Positions 36,171-45,556 of a stretch of 64,000 bases of DNA are shown here, piece by piece; position 1 is the stretch's first letter; every line of letters begins with the position of its first letter. Location: assembly GCF_030915445.1 (NCBI RefSeq), contig NZ_CP133264.1:186001-250000 (forward strand), in the 5' to 3' direction. The stretch comes from Clostridium sp. OS1-26. GTDB taxonomy: Bacteria; Bacillota; Clostridia; Clostridiales; Clostridiaceae. A program made the position numbers and the translations under genes. The notes under the pieces are model-generated. The model ran no database searches and had not been told where the DNA came from. It saw only the letters and a program-made list of their open reading frames with translations.

Positions 36171-36941
36171 CTACTTTTGAATAAAAAACACAGGATTTCC
36201 ATTAAAACTTACATCAATGTATCCCTTAGCCCCTTTTAATTCTTTTCTATCTAAGATATTTAAAGCCTTATTGAACTTTTTATCTATATCTTCAGCATTT
36301 CCAAACTTTATGCAAATATCACCATAGTAAACTTTAATGTCTATTGAACTACTTACATCAATAAGCGCTATGCCCTGAGAAACTTTGCTATTGGAAACAA
36401 TATCGCCTAAATTAACAACTGCATCGACTTTTCTCTTATCACTATCTTGTATAGGCTTTCCAACTTCACATTTTGAAAAATCAATTCCATCAAGTTTAAT
36501 AAGTTTCATTCCTTTAATATTATCTCTCTTTTGTAAAACAACTCCAGCTTTATCTATAATGAAATACTGGTTGTCCTTAGTATTATAAAATACAGCTTCT
36601 CTTTCTTTTACACTTATAATAAGAGTAGATGGGAACTTTCTAGTTATAGTTGCATTGGATATATATGGATTACTTAAAATATTATTTTCCCCCTCTTTTA
36701 AATTAATATAGAAAATGTTATTTCCTGCTTTTATATTTGAAAGTGTAATGACATCGTTAATAGAAATATTTTTATTGCCATTAACTTGAATGTTCATTAT
36801 ATTAAAATAAGGAAGCTTTAAACAAAGAGTAACACACACTGACAATAACATAATAAATAACATGAATAATTTCTTTATTTTTTTCTTCTTTCGTCTTTTA
36901 AGTATTAATTCGTTATCTGCTTTACTTAAAGCCTGACTCAT
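36171..36941 (-). CDS. divIB: Cell division protein DivIB/FtsQ
   Basis: A 256-residue bitopic protein: a basic cytoplasmic N-terminus (RRKKKKIKK), one membrane segment (FMLFIMLLSVCVTLCLKLP), a POTRA domain (FNIMNIQVNGNKNISINDVI) and an FtsQ/DivIB domain. It coordinates with FtsL and DivIC/FtsB in the divisome. The 230-bp-scale gap before spoVE has no murG, which usually lies here. Confidence 0.85.
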   Translation of the reverse strand: MSQALSKADNELILKRRKKKKIKKLFMLFIMLLSVCVTLCLKLPYFNIMNIQVNGNKNISINDVITLSNIKAGNNIFYINLKEGENNILSNPYISNATITRKFPSTLIISVKEREAVFYNTKDNQYFIIDKAGVVLQKRDNIKGMKLIKLDGIDFSKCEVGKPIQDSDKRKVDAVVNLGDIVSNSKVSQGIALIDVSSSIDIKVYYGDICIKFGNAEDIDKKFNKALNILDRKELKGAKGYIDVSFNGNPVFFIQK

Positions 36942-37278
36942 TTATATCAACCTTTCTTGCTTCATAGATAGATTCGTAAATATTTTAATAAAAATTAAAC
37001 AAGCTATATATATAATAACATTTTATAATGTGAATTTCATTAAATTATGTGTTAATTTTATATACTTTTTCTATAAAATTTTACATAAATTATAGCATTG
37101 CGAAACGCAATGCTATAATTGTAATATTTGGCATCTTCAAAAAAATAATTAGTCAGTACACTAGCCTATTTTGCGTCAACAGAATCCTTAGATAGGGTCT
37201 GCTATCTAAGGATTCTGTCTCCTTGTCTGACACAAAATATTCGTCGCATCTTTGACTTGTTATTTTCTTTCAGATGCC
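36942..37278. other. Gap with palindromes, between divIB and spoVE
   Basis: 337 bases with no gene. A perfect 15-bp palindrome AATTATAGCATTGCG with a 3-base loop lies at 37088-37120; lacking a strong T-tract, it may be a weak terminator after spoVE. The rest is the repeat at 37130-37280. Confidence 0.6.
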
Positions 37279-37280
37279 TT
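37130..37280 (-). repeat. GGCATCT palindromic repeat family 2, full copy (151 bp)
   Basis: Read on the minus strand: GGCATCTGAAAGAAAATAAC at one end and TTATTTTTTTGAAGATGCC at the other, terminal inverted repeats of about 19 bp. In the middle a perfect 17-bp stem, ACAGAATCCTTAGATAG/CTATCTAAGGATTCTGT (37179-37195 with 37202-37218), with nested GTCA/TGAC and ATTTTG/CAAAAT pairing between. It abuts the spoVE stop codon. No transposase. Related copies: 15173, 26726, 47184. Confidence 0.8.
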
Positions 37281-38394
37281 AATTATATTCTTTTTGCCGT
37301 GAAATATTTAAGAGTACACCTACTGCTACCATATTGAATATCAGGGCAGACCCTCCATAACTTATAAAGGGAAGTGGAACGCCTGTAACTGGCATTGATC
37401 CTGTAACAACAGCAATATTTATAATTGCCTGCACTGCTATAACAGCTGTAATTCCTGTGGCTAGTAAAGTTCCATAAGTGTCCTTAGCCTTTACAGCGGT
37501 AACTATCCCTCTCCATATGAGGACAACAAATAATATTACAATTAAAGTACATCCTATAAGACCTAATTCTTCTCCTATTATAGAGAATATAAAGTCATTA
37601 TGCGGTTCCGGTATGTAGTAACATTTTTGTCTTGATCTTCCTAAGCCCATGCCCCAAATTCCACCTGACCCTAAAGCAAGCAGTGATTGTATAAGCTGAT
37701 ATCCATCTCCTTTAGGATCTCGCCAGGGATCTAAAAAGCTTGTAAATCTAGCCATTCTGTACGGTTCAAAAACTATGCCTGCTACCCCAGCCAGTGCTAC
37801 TATGCCTACAAGTCCAATCATATGAGAAGTTTTAGCTCCTGAAACATATAGAACTATAAGTGTAACTATCATTATTACTGCAGCTATACTTAAGTTTTTT
37901 TCTGCAAGTACCATGCCAGCATAAAATCCTGAAACCATAAGGTATGGTATAACTCCATGAGTTAAGCTTTTAATTCTTTCACCTTTACGTTCTATACTTT
38001 TAGCCATATATAAAACTACTATATATTTTGCTATTTCTGAAGGTTGCAGTGAGAATGGTCCTCCAAGTCTTATCCATCTTCTAGCACCATTTGTTGCAGG
38101 GAAGGCAAATACAGCTGCCAAGAGTATTATTGTAACTATCATAATTATTTTTGTATGTTTCTTTATCTTATGATAATCAGTTTTAATTGTAAAAAACATC
38201 GCTACAATTCCTATTATAGCGCTTATTCCTTGTTTTTTTAAGAAATACATACTATCATGATTTGTTGCAGAGCTGAAAAATGCACTATATGAACTAGCAC
38301 TATAAACCATAATTACTCCAATAGCTACTAAAAGCATTATAGTTGAAAATAATACAAAGTCTATAGGCCCCATTTTGATATTGGGTTTGTTCAT
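37279..38394 (-). CDS. spoVE: SpoVE/FtsW-family lipid II glycosyltransferase
   Basis: SEDS-family peptidoglycan polymerase with about ten membrane segments. GGPFSLQPSEIAKY and FISYGGSALIFNMVAVGVLLNISR are family signatures. About 371 residues from ATG 38394, which follows AGGAGG; ATG-like starts further up lack a ribosome site. It follows mraY in the cluster, and the adjacent spoVD suggests SpoVE identity, though FtsW cannot be excluded. Confidence 0.82.
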   Translation of the reverse strand: MNKPNIKMGPIDFVLFSTIMLLVAIGVIMVYSASSYSAFFSSATNHDSMYFLKKQGISAIIGIVAMFFTIKTDYHKIKKHTKIIMIVTIILLAAVFAFPATNGARRWIRLGGPFSLQPSEIAKYIVVLYMAKSIERKGERIKSLTHGVIPYLMVSGFYAGMVLAEKNLSIAAVIMIVTLIVLYVSGAKTSHMIGLVGIVALAGVAGIVFEPYRMARFTSFLDPWRDPKGDGYQLIQSLLALGSGGIWGMGLGRSRQKCYYIPEPHNDFIFSIIGEELGLIGCTLIVILFVVLIWRGIVTAVKAKDTYGTLLATGITAVIAVQAIINIAVVTGSMPVTGVPLPFISYGGSALIFNMVAVGVLLNISRQKEYN

Positions 38395-38461
38395 TTTAAA
38401 TCCTCCTACCTGATTACTTATATCAATCAATAGCAAGATTGACAACTGTCAATCTTTCTGT

Positions 38462-39427
38462 TTATAAATTTACAGTTAGTGATAAAAATGCTACTAGGCA
38501 AAGTATAACAGTAACTATGCAAAATACTGAAACTACCTTAGTTTCATGCCATCCAGATAACTCAAAATGATGATGTATCGGACTCATTTTAAATATTCTC
38601 TTTCCTGTAAGCTTAAAGGAAATAACCTGAAGTATTACAGATAAAGTCTCCATTACATATATTCCACCTACTATTATAACCAATAATGGAAGTTTTAATA
38701 TCATAGCAACTGCAGCAATTGCTCCACCTAATGCTAGTGACCCCGTATCTCCCATAAATACTTGAGCTGGAAAAGCATTATACCTTAAGAATCCTAATAA
38801 GGCTCCTGCAACTACTGCACAAAATATTGCTAATGTATAGTGCCCCATAGCCAAGCTAACTAGCGCAAAGAAGGTCATAACTAGTAAAGTAACTGAGGTT
38901 GCTAGTCCATCAAGTCCATCTGTTAAATTTACAGCATTTGTTGTACCTGCAAAGTAGATTACTATAAATGGTATATAAAATGCACCTAAGTTCCAGGTTT
39001 TATGAGCAAATGGAACAATTATTGATGTTCCTATATAGGGATTGTGTGCCGCATAGTATGCAAAGCTTCCTGAAACAACTAGAAGCAAAATCATCTTTTG
39101 ATAAGCTCTTAATCCTAGGTTCTTCTTGCGTATAATTTTTAATCCATCATCTAACGCGCCTATTACTCCAAAAGCAACAAAAGCATAAAGTGCAATCATA
39201 GCTTCATCATCAAATTTTCTTATTATAAGTGACATAGCTATAAATGAAGAAAGTATAAATATTATTCCTCCCATTGTAGGGGTTCCTGATTTTTTTTGAT
39301 GACTTTTAGGTCCTTCATCTCTAATACTTTGACCAAATTTAAATTTACGTAATAATGGTATTAAAATAGGTCCTTCTAGTATTGATATAAAAAATGCAAC
39401 TAGTACAGAATAAATTAGCTTATTCAT
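38462..39427 (-). CDS. mraY: Phospho-N-acetylmuramoyl-pentapeptide transferase
   Basis: Transfers phospho-MurNAc-pentapeptide to undecaprenyl phosphate, forming lipid I. 321 residues with ten membrane helices; the conserved [17 protein letters not shown] (catalytic Asp pair) and MSPIHHHFE motifs are present. AGGAGGTG lies well upstream of ATG, separated from it by the hairpin CGCTCTA/TAGAGCG (39439-39457), an unusual spacing. Confidence 0.95.
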   Translation of the reverse strand: MNKLIYSVLVAFFISILEGPILIPLLRKFKFGQSIRDEGPKSHQKKSGTPTMGGIIFILSSFIAMSLIIRKFDDEAMIALYAFVAFGVIGALDDGLKIIRKKNLGLRAYQKMILLLVVSGSFAYYAAHNPYIGTSIIVPFAHKTWNLGAFYIPFIVIYFAGTTNAVNLTDGLDGLATSVTLLVMTFFALVSLAMGHYTLAIFCAVVAGALLGFLRYNAFPAQVFMGDTGSLALGGAIAAVAMILKLPLLVIIVGGIYVMETLSVILQVISFKLTGKRIFKMSPIHHHFELSGWHETKVVSVFCIVTVILCLVAFLSLTVNL

Positions 39428-39469
39428 ATTAAAATTCCGCTCTAAATTCTAGAGCGTCTTCACCTCCTA

Positions 39470-40864
39470 TTAGCTGATGCTCCTCTTTAGTTTTTCTACT
39501 ATTAATTCAAATTTTGCTGCTCTTGAGGCTTTTACTAATACTGTATCTCCTTCTTGTAAATAATCTTTTGTAAGAAAATCTACTGCATCATCATAGTTTT
39601 CAAAAGCCCTATATTGCTGCCTACTATCTTGTGCTTCACTAAAGCCTTCTTTATAAGCCTTGTTGTACTCGCCAATTGTTATAAGTAGGTCTACATTATT
39701 TTTTCCTGCGTACTCTCCTACATCTTTATGTGACTTAAAAGCCTCTTCTCCTAACTCTCCCATTTCTCCGAGTATTGCTACCTTTCTTTTTGCATTAGAA
39801 TTTTTAAGCACATCAATAGCAACTTTCATAGAATCCGGGTTAGCATTATAACAATCATTGATTATAGAGAATTTTTCACCTTTAATAATGTCCATTCTCA
39901 TAGATGTAGTCTGTAAGTTTTTTAATCCTTGTCTTATATTTTCATAATCCATATTCATAATTTTACTACAGCCTATAGCAAGTAGTGCATTTGAAATGGT
40001 ATGCTTACCTGGCATATCTATGCGAAACTTTTCTCTAGTGCCGCCTTTACCTTCTATAATTTCAAATTCTACGTAGTCCTCTCCGAGCTCTATATTATTA
40101 GCTTTAAAATCAGCATCACTGTCTATTCCAGTTTTAATTACTTGGTAATTACTATTTTCAACTGAGGAAAGCATATCATTATCCCCATTTATTATTAAAA
40201 TATTTTTTGAGTTAAAAAAGTCTGTAATTTCAAGTTTTGCCTTCAAAATATTTTCTCTGCTTCCTAGTTTCCCTATATGAGCAGTTCCTACATTAGTTAT
40301 TAAAGCCACATCTGGTCTTGCAGCCTTTGCCATTGTATGTATTTCCTTTAAATTATTCATTCCCATTTCTAAAACTGCAATATCGTAACTGTTGTCTAAT
40401 TTAAATATCATAAGTGGAAGTCCTACTTGATTATTGAAGTTTCCTGCTGTTTTAAAAACTTTATACTTACCACTTAAAGCTGCTGCCACCAAGTCTTTAG
40501 TTGAGGTCTTACCAGCTGAGCCAGTTATACCAACTACCTTCAAATTCAGTTTTGCTCTATAAGCTTCTGCTAGATCCAATAGAGCTTTTCCTGTACTTAG
40601 TACCTTTATAACCGTAGTATAATTTTTAATTTCTTCATCTTTATATCTAATTTCATCTACTATGCAAATAGATGCACCTTTTTCACTAGCAGTTTTAATA
40701 TATTCATTACCATTAAAATTTTCACCCTTTAATGCAACAAATATATTTCCTTTTTCTATCTTTCTAGTATCTGTGTTAACAGCATTAAAACCAGAATACT
40801 CTCCTTTTAACACTACATCTCCTTGTACTGCACTTACTATTTCATCAAAGCTCATATATTCCAA
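39470..40864 (-). CDS. murF: UDP-N-acetylmuramoyl-tripeptide:D-alanyl-D-alanine ligase
   Basis: Final cytoplasmic ligase of peptidoglycan precursor synthesis. A 464-residue Mur ligase with ATP-binding GITGSAGKTSTKDLV, VLEMGMNNLKEI, and the C-terminal INDCYNANPDSMK domain. TTG start (40864) after AAAGGAG. It is followed by mraY and preceded by a remnant of repeat family 1 between it and murE. Confidence 0.95.
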   Translation of the reverse strand: MEYMSFDEIVSAVQGDVVLKGEYSGFNAVNTDTRKIEKGNIFVALKGENFNGNEYIKTASEKGASICIVDEIRYKDEEIKNYTTVIKVLSTGKALLDLAEAYRAKLNLKVVGITGSAGKTSTKDLVAAALSGKYKVFKTAGNFNNQVGLPLMIFKLDNSYDIAVLEMGMNNLKEIHTMAKAARPDVALITNVGTAHIGKLGSRENILKAKLEITDFFNSKNILIINGDNDMLSSVENSNYQVIKTGIDSDADFKANNIELGEDYVEFEIIEGKGGTREKFRIDMPGKHTISNALLAIGCSKIMNMDYENIRQGLKNLQTTSMRMDIIKGEKFSIINDCYNANPDSMKVAIDVLKNSNAKRKVAILGEMGELGEEAFKSHKDVGEYAGKNNVDLLITIGEYNKAYKEGFSEAQDSRQQYRAFENYDDAVDFLTKDYLQEGDTVLVKASRAAKFELIVEKLKRSIS

Positions 40865-40911
40865 CTATGAACAACTCCTTTCTTCTTGGGCTTTCAAGAT
40901 TTGAACCTTAT

Positions 40912-40950
40912 ACAGGGGTGTAAGGCAATTTTCTGCCTTGTCCCCCTGTG
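40912..40950 (+). repeat. Remnant of the 3' end of repeat family 1
   Basis: 39 bases (ACAGGGGTGTAAGGCAATTT onward) resemble the outer 3' end of copies A-D (GGGGTGTAAGTCAATTTTCGGCCTTG). Here the pieces pair with each other: CAGGGG...AAGGCA with TGCCTT...CCCCTG, forming a compact hairpin between murE and murF. Confidence 0.55.
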
Positions 40951-42404
40951 TTAATGGAGTTCTTTTATTATTTCTGCAATAACTTCTCTTTCATCAAAAT
41001 GTATAGTTTTATCCTTTAGTACTTGATAGTCTTCATGTCCTTTTCCAGCTACTACAATTACATCATCTTTTTTTGCTAATTCCATAGCTTTTTTAATAGC
41101 ATCTCTTCTATTTTCTACTACAATATAGTTATCTTTTTGAATACCGGCTTCTATCTCCTTTATTATAGACATAGGATCTTCTGTTCTAGGGTTGTCAGAA
41201 GTAATAACTGCTAAATCACTTAGCTCTGTACCTATTTTACCCATAATTGGTCTCTTAGTGTTGTCCCTATCTCCTCCACAACCAAATACACTTATAAGTT
41301 TTCCTTTTGTGAATTCTTTTGCAGTTTTTAGTATATTTTCTAATGCATCAGGGGTATGAGCATAGTCTACTATAACTTCATAGCCTAAATTATAATTTTG
41401 AGTAACTATTTCACATCTCCCTGGTACAAGCGTATTCTCCAAGCCTTTTTTGCAATGTCTATTGATATTCCTTCGCCTAAACATGCTCCTATACATCCAA
41501 GGGCATTCATTACATTATATTTACCTGGTATATTTAAATTTATATGCGCTATTTCATTTTTGTATGTTACATCAAAGTCCACACCTCTAGAATGCATATG
41601 TATGTTTTTAGCTGAAATATCTGAAGGCATATCTATGGAATAAGTAACTTTATTTCCACTAGAATCTCTATATACTCTTTCTCCATATTGGTCATCTATA
41701 TTTATAATTGAATTTTTAGTATTCTTAAATAAAATAAGCTTAGCATCATAATAGTTTTCAAAGGTTTTATGAAAATCTAGGTGATCCTGAGTTAAATTAG
41801 TGAATATTGCCTGGGCAAACTTAATTCCATAAACTCTATCAAGGTATAGTGAGTGTGATGATACTTCCATAACACAGTAATTTACTCCATCATCTACCAT
41901 ATCCTTAAATAACTTTTGAAGCTCTAGAGACTCAGGTGTGGTTCTATGAGAAGGTATTTTTTTATTTCCTATGTAATTTGCTATTGTACCTATAAGGCCT
42001 ACTTTGTGTCCTGCAACTTCCAATATAGACTTTATCATAAATGTGGATGTAGTTTTTCCGTTAGTTCCAGTTATTCCTATAACCTTCAACTTATCTGCAG
42101 GATTATCATAATAATTAGCTGCTGCCAAAGCTAGTACTTTTCTGCTGTCCTCAACCATTATTACAGTACAATCTGGTATACTTTCTACATTCTTGCTGCA
42201 TATAATTGCTTGTGCTCCTTTGCTGTAAGCACTATTTATGTACTTATGGCCATCAGTGCTATACCCTTCAATACATACAAACAAATCTCCAACCTTAACT
42301 TCCCTTGAATCATATTGTATTTCTCTTATTTCTAAATCATCACTGCCTTTTATTATCTTATAGTCTATTCCACTTAGAATCTGTTTTAAATTCATAGTAT
42401 ACAC
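40951..42404 (-). CDS. murE: UDP-N-acetylmuramoyl-tripeptide synthetase, frameshifted
   Basis: Adds the third amino acid (meso-diaminopimelate, consistent with dapF) to UDP-MurNAc-dipeptide. [15 protein letters not shown] (ATP), the [11 protein letters not shown] and [13 protein letters not shown] motifs, and the C-terminal [12 protein letters not shown] and DNPRTEDP (Dap-type signature) are present. A T-run (41446-41451 plus strand) is one base short, shifting the frame after SIDIAKK; adding a base restores [16 protein letters not shown] and about 484 residues. An essential gene is unlikely to be really broken. Confidence 0.9.
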
Positions 42405-42737
42405 CCCTTATTTTAAGTTGACAATTGATAATTATTTATTTGCTCTCTTCTTCTATAAAAATTACTAACTTAAATTATAGCATAAACAGAATTCTTGGCT
42501 TCAGGTGGCGTTTTGACTCCATCTGAAGCTTAGAAGTCGTTATCCAGGGACATAGCCGCTCTTTACTCCCACTTTGAGAAGATGGGAGTATTAGAGCGGG
42601 TAAGTCATCGGATAAATTAACTTTAAAGCTGTTTTCCATATAATTCTTCACATATGTACTGTAGTTTATACAGAATATTGGCATGCAACACATATTTATT
42701 CCGTATTGCATGCCTAAAGTTACTTTGTAATTTACTT
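42405..42737. other. Structured intergenic region between murE and spoVD
   Basis: 333 bases with stems GCTTCAGGTGG/CCATCTGAAGC (42498-42508, 42519-42529) and CCGCTCTTTACTCCCA/TGGGAGTATTAGAGCGG (42556-42571, 42583-42599), the latter enclosed by TTATCC/GGATAA (42540-42545, 42610-42615). A weak open reading frame on the minus strand is judged spurious. Identity unknown; possibly another repeated RNA-like element. Confidence 0.6.
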
Positions 42738-44966
42738 TTAGTCTCCTAATATATCAGTATGGAGAATTATAACCGTTCCTTTTTCAACTTCTTTTCCTGG
42801 TTCTATACTTTGTTCCGATATCATTCCATCTCCCTCAAAGTCTGCTTTAAGTCCTACGCTATTAAATACAGCAACAGCTCTATCCCTACTTAAACCTTGA
42901 ACATCTGGAACTGTTACTACTTTATTATAGTTTGGTGTGCTGCCTGTGTAAAGAATAATTTTGCTACCTTCCTTTACTGTATATCCTGGTTTAGGATTCA
43001 TATCTACAATATATTCTCCATTAGAATCAGATTCACTATTTAAATGCTGTTCTTTAAGGGCCTTTTCAGCATCAGCCTTCTTCATGCCCCTTACATCTGG
43101 TATAACTACATCCTTTAGCATGCTTCTAGCAATATCCTGGCTATCTGCATCACTCTTCATAGCTAGATAATTAAATATATCATTAAATACCTGCTGTGCT
43201 ACTGGTGCTGTTATTTGACCAGCATAGTAATTAGATGGATCCGGTTCATCTATTGACACTAAGACTGTTATTTTAGGGTCGTTTGCAGGTGCCATGCCTA
43301 TAAATGAAGATATATATTTTCCTGGTTGGTACCCTCCTTGACCTGCTTTTTGAGCTGTTCCAGTTTTTCCACCTATATGATACCCTTCTATAAAGGCTTT
43401 TTTACCGCCACCTTCTGAAACAACTTTTTCTAAATACCCTCTAAGCTGTGAAGCTTTGTTAGCATCTATTATTTGTTTACTATTATCTCCTGAAATATCA
43501 AACTGCTTATCGATAACTTTATTATCTTTTTCATCGTCGTAACGAGATATTTCTTTCATAATGTGAGGTTTTATCAAAGTTCCACCATTAGCTATGGCGT
43601 TAAAGGCAGTAATAAACTGAATAGGTGAAACCGTATTAGTCTGTCCAAAAGATATAGTAGCTAAATCAATCTCACTTATGTTCTCAGGCTTTTTGATAAT
43701 TCCTTTTGCTTCTCCTGGTAAATCTATACCTGTCTTTTCTCCAAAACCAAACTTTTTAATATATTTATATAGATTTTCTTTACCTACTTTTTTACCAACT
43801 GCGGCAAAACCAACGTTACAGGAGTTTTTAAGTATTTCAACAAAACTTTGTTCTCCATGTCCAGAAGTTTTCCAACAGTGTATTATTTTTTTCCCCACAG
43901 TAAAACTTCCGCCGCAGGTATACTTATCACTTTCACTAACAGCATTTTCTTCTAAAGCTGCCGTTGCTGTTATTACCTTAAAAATTGATCCAGGTTCAAA
44001 AGTATCACTTACCGCTCTGTTTCTCCAGCTCTTTTGAAGTTCATCGTAGGACATACCCTTAATCCAAGGGTCATTTGGGTTATAATCTGGTTTGTTAACC
44101 ATAGCAAGTACTTCTCCATTTTTAGGATCCATAACAACTATAGAGACAGCCTTTGCCTGATTATCCTTCAGTGCTTGGTCTGCAGCTTTTTCTACAAAGT
44201 GTTGAATCATATCATCTATTGTTAAAACTACATCTTTACCATCTATAGGCTTAGTATATTCAGAAATTGTGTATGGAAGTTCCTTACTCTTTCTATCGGT
44301 CTCTGCAATTCTAACTCCTGGAGTTCCAGATAGCTCTTTGTTATAATTAAGCTCAACACCGGTTAGCCCATTTCCGTCTGAATTAGTATGCCCAAGCACA
44401 TGAGCTAAAAAATTATTATTAGGGTAATATCTCTTGGTATCAGCTGATATCAATACCCCTCTTAAGTTCAAATTTCTGACCTTATCAGCTTCTTCTTTTT
44501 CAATTCTTCTTTTTAATGTGGCTGAGCCAAGAGGAAGTCCTCCTGGAAGTGTTTTACCTAATACTTTTGAAACCTCACCCTTGTCCATGGCTAAAGCCCC
44601 ACTAAGCTTTTCTGCTATCTCATCTTGGGACAACTTTTTCTCTTTCATAGTGTCTCTTAAGGTGTTCATATCCAAATCTACTCTATAAACGTTAGCACTT
44701 ACTGCTAGTTCACGGCCATTACGATCAAGTATCCTTCCTCTTTTAGCATCAATTTTTACCTCGCTTGTCCATTGATCTATTGCTAGGGATTTCAATTTAT
44801 GAGACTGATATACCATTATGTAAAACATCCTACCAAACATCAAGAGGAAGGCTAAGAAAAGAAAGCTGAAAATAACTACCATTCTTTTTCGTATAATAAC
44901 TTTATCTCTGTATTCCTTTTTGACAACCTGTTTACCCCCGTTAAAATTACTATAAAAACAAATCAA
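42738..44966 (-). CDS. spoVD: Class B penicillin-binding protein SpoVD type, with PASTA domains
   Basis: A 742-residue transpeptidase. An N-terminal membrane segment (MVVIFSFLFLAFLLMFGRMF) is followed by a dimerisation domain, the transpeptidase domain with FEPGSIFK (catalytic Ser-x-x-Lys), SCN and KTGTAQK, and two C-terminal PASTA domains (VVIPDVRGMKKADAEKAL; VTVPDVQGLSRDRAVAVF). SpoVD is the sporulation counterpart of FtsI. The start is unclear: TTG 44926 with GGGGG upstream would fit if one A were missing from the run at 44917-44921. Confidence 0.88.
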   Translation of the reverse strand: MICFYSNFNGGKQVVKKEYRDKVIIRKRMVVIFSFLFLAFLLMFGRMFYIMVYQSHKLKSLAIDQWTSEVKIDAKRGRILDRNGRELAVSANVYRVDLDMNTLRDTMKEKKLSQDEIAEKLSGALAMDKGEVSKVLGKTLPGGLPLGSATLKRRIEKEEADKVRNLNLRGVLISADTKRYYPNNNFLAHVLGHTNSDGNGLTGVELNYNKELSGTPGVRIAETDRKSKELPYTISEYTKPIDGKDVVLTIDDMIQHFVEKAADQALKDNQAKAVSIVVMDPKNGEVLAMVNKPDYNPNDPWIKGMSYDELQKSWRNRAVSDTFEPGSIFKVITATAALEENAVSESDKYTCGGSFTVGKKIIHCWKTSGHGEQSFVEILKNSCNVGFAAVGKKVGKENLYKYIKKFGFGEKTGIDLPGEAKGIIKKPENISEIDLATISFGQTNTVSPIQFITAFNAIANGGTLIKPHIMKEISRYDDEKDNKVIDKQFDISGDNSKQIIDANKASQLRGYLEKVVSEGGGKKAFIEGYHIGGKTGTAQKAGQGGYQPGKYISSFIGMAPANDPKITVLVSIDEPDPSNYYAGQITAPVAQQVFNDIFNYLAMKSDADSQDIARSMLKDVVIPDVRGMKKADAEKALKEQHLNSESDSNGEYIVDMNPKPGYTVKEGSKIILYTGSTPNYNKVVTVPDVQGLSRDRAVAVFNSVGLKADFEGDGMISEQSIEPGKEVEKGTVIILHTDILGD

Positions 44967-45031
44967 ACGAAAAATAGTTTTTTTCTGCTGTCTTTCTTAA
45001 TTTTTCAGTGGTAAAACTGATAAATCTTCAT

Positions 45032-45529
45032 CTAAAAAAGTAATTTTGTAAGCTTATTCCAAATGTTCTGTTTCTCTACTTTATCCTGAGCTTTCTTTTC
45101 TGTTATTTTAATATTTTCTTTGTCTAAATTTGTATAAACTGCCGTCCCTTTATCCGGTGGTAACATTTGAAGTTTATTAATTGCTATATCCTCAATGTAC
45201 TGTAAATTATTGTATTTAACGAGTTCAACCTTTAAATTTTCATTTTCTCTATTAATTTCATTTATATTATGTTTTGTTGAATTTAATTCCATCTGCATAT
45301 TATAAATAGCACAATATCTTCCTACAAGTACTAACCCAACTATAAATGTTAAAACAATGTTTCTTATTACTTTCACCTTATTATTGAGTCTTTTTTTAGC
45401 TTTTCTTTTTTTCTTTAACCTTTCCTTTCTCTTTTCTTCATTATAGCTTTCGTTATCCCTATAAGGTCTGTATTCAGGCTGTAGAGCAGTATTACCTTGT
45501 ATGAAGCTCTCTTCATTTACCACTATCAC
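45032..45529 (-). CDS. ftsL: FtsL-like division protein
   Basis: About 166 residues: a basic cytoplasmic N-terminus (KERLKKKRKAKKRLNNK), one membrane segment (VIRNIVLTFIVGLVLVGRY), and a leucine-zipper-like coiled coil (MQMELNSTKHNINEINREN). It matches FtsL in topology and location between rsmH and spoVD. GTG 45529 has AGGTGAGGTG at a suitable distance; GTG 45538 does not. Confidence 0.78.
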   Translation of the reverse strand: MIVVNEESFIQGNTALQPEYRPYRDNESYNEEKRKERLKKKRKAKKRLNNKVKVIRNIVLTFIVGLVLVGRYCAIYNMQMELNSTKHNINEINRENENLKVELVKYNNLQYIEDIAINKLQMLPPDKGTAVYTNLDKENIKITEKKAQDKVEKQNIWNKLTKLLF

Positions 45530-45556
45530 TTTATTCACCTCACCTAAAATTTAGAA

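Noticed and set aside
42475..42711. A 78-residue minus-strand reading frame between murE and spoVD
   Set aside because: It covers the structured stems, lacks a ribosome site and has no domain. It looks like a by-product of the palindromic element.
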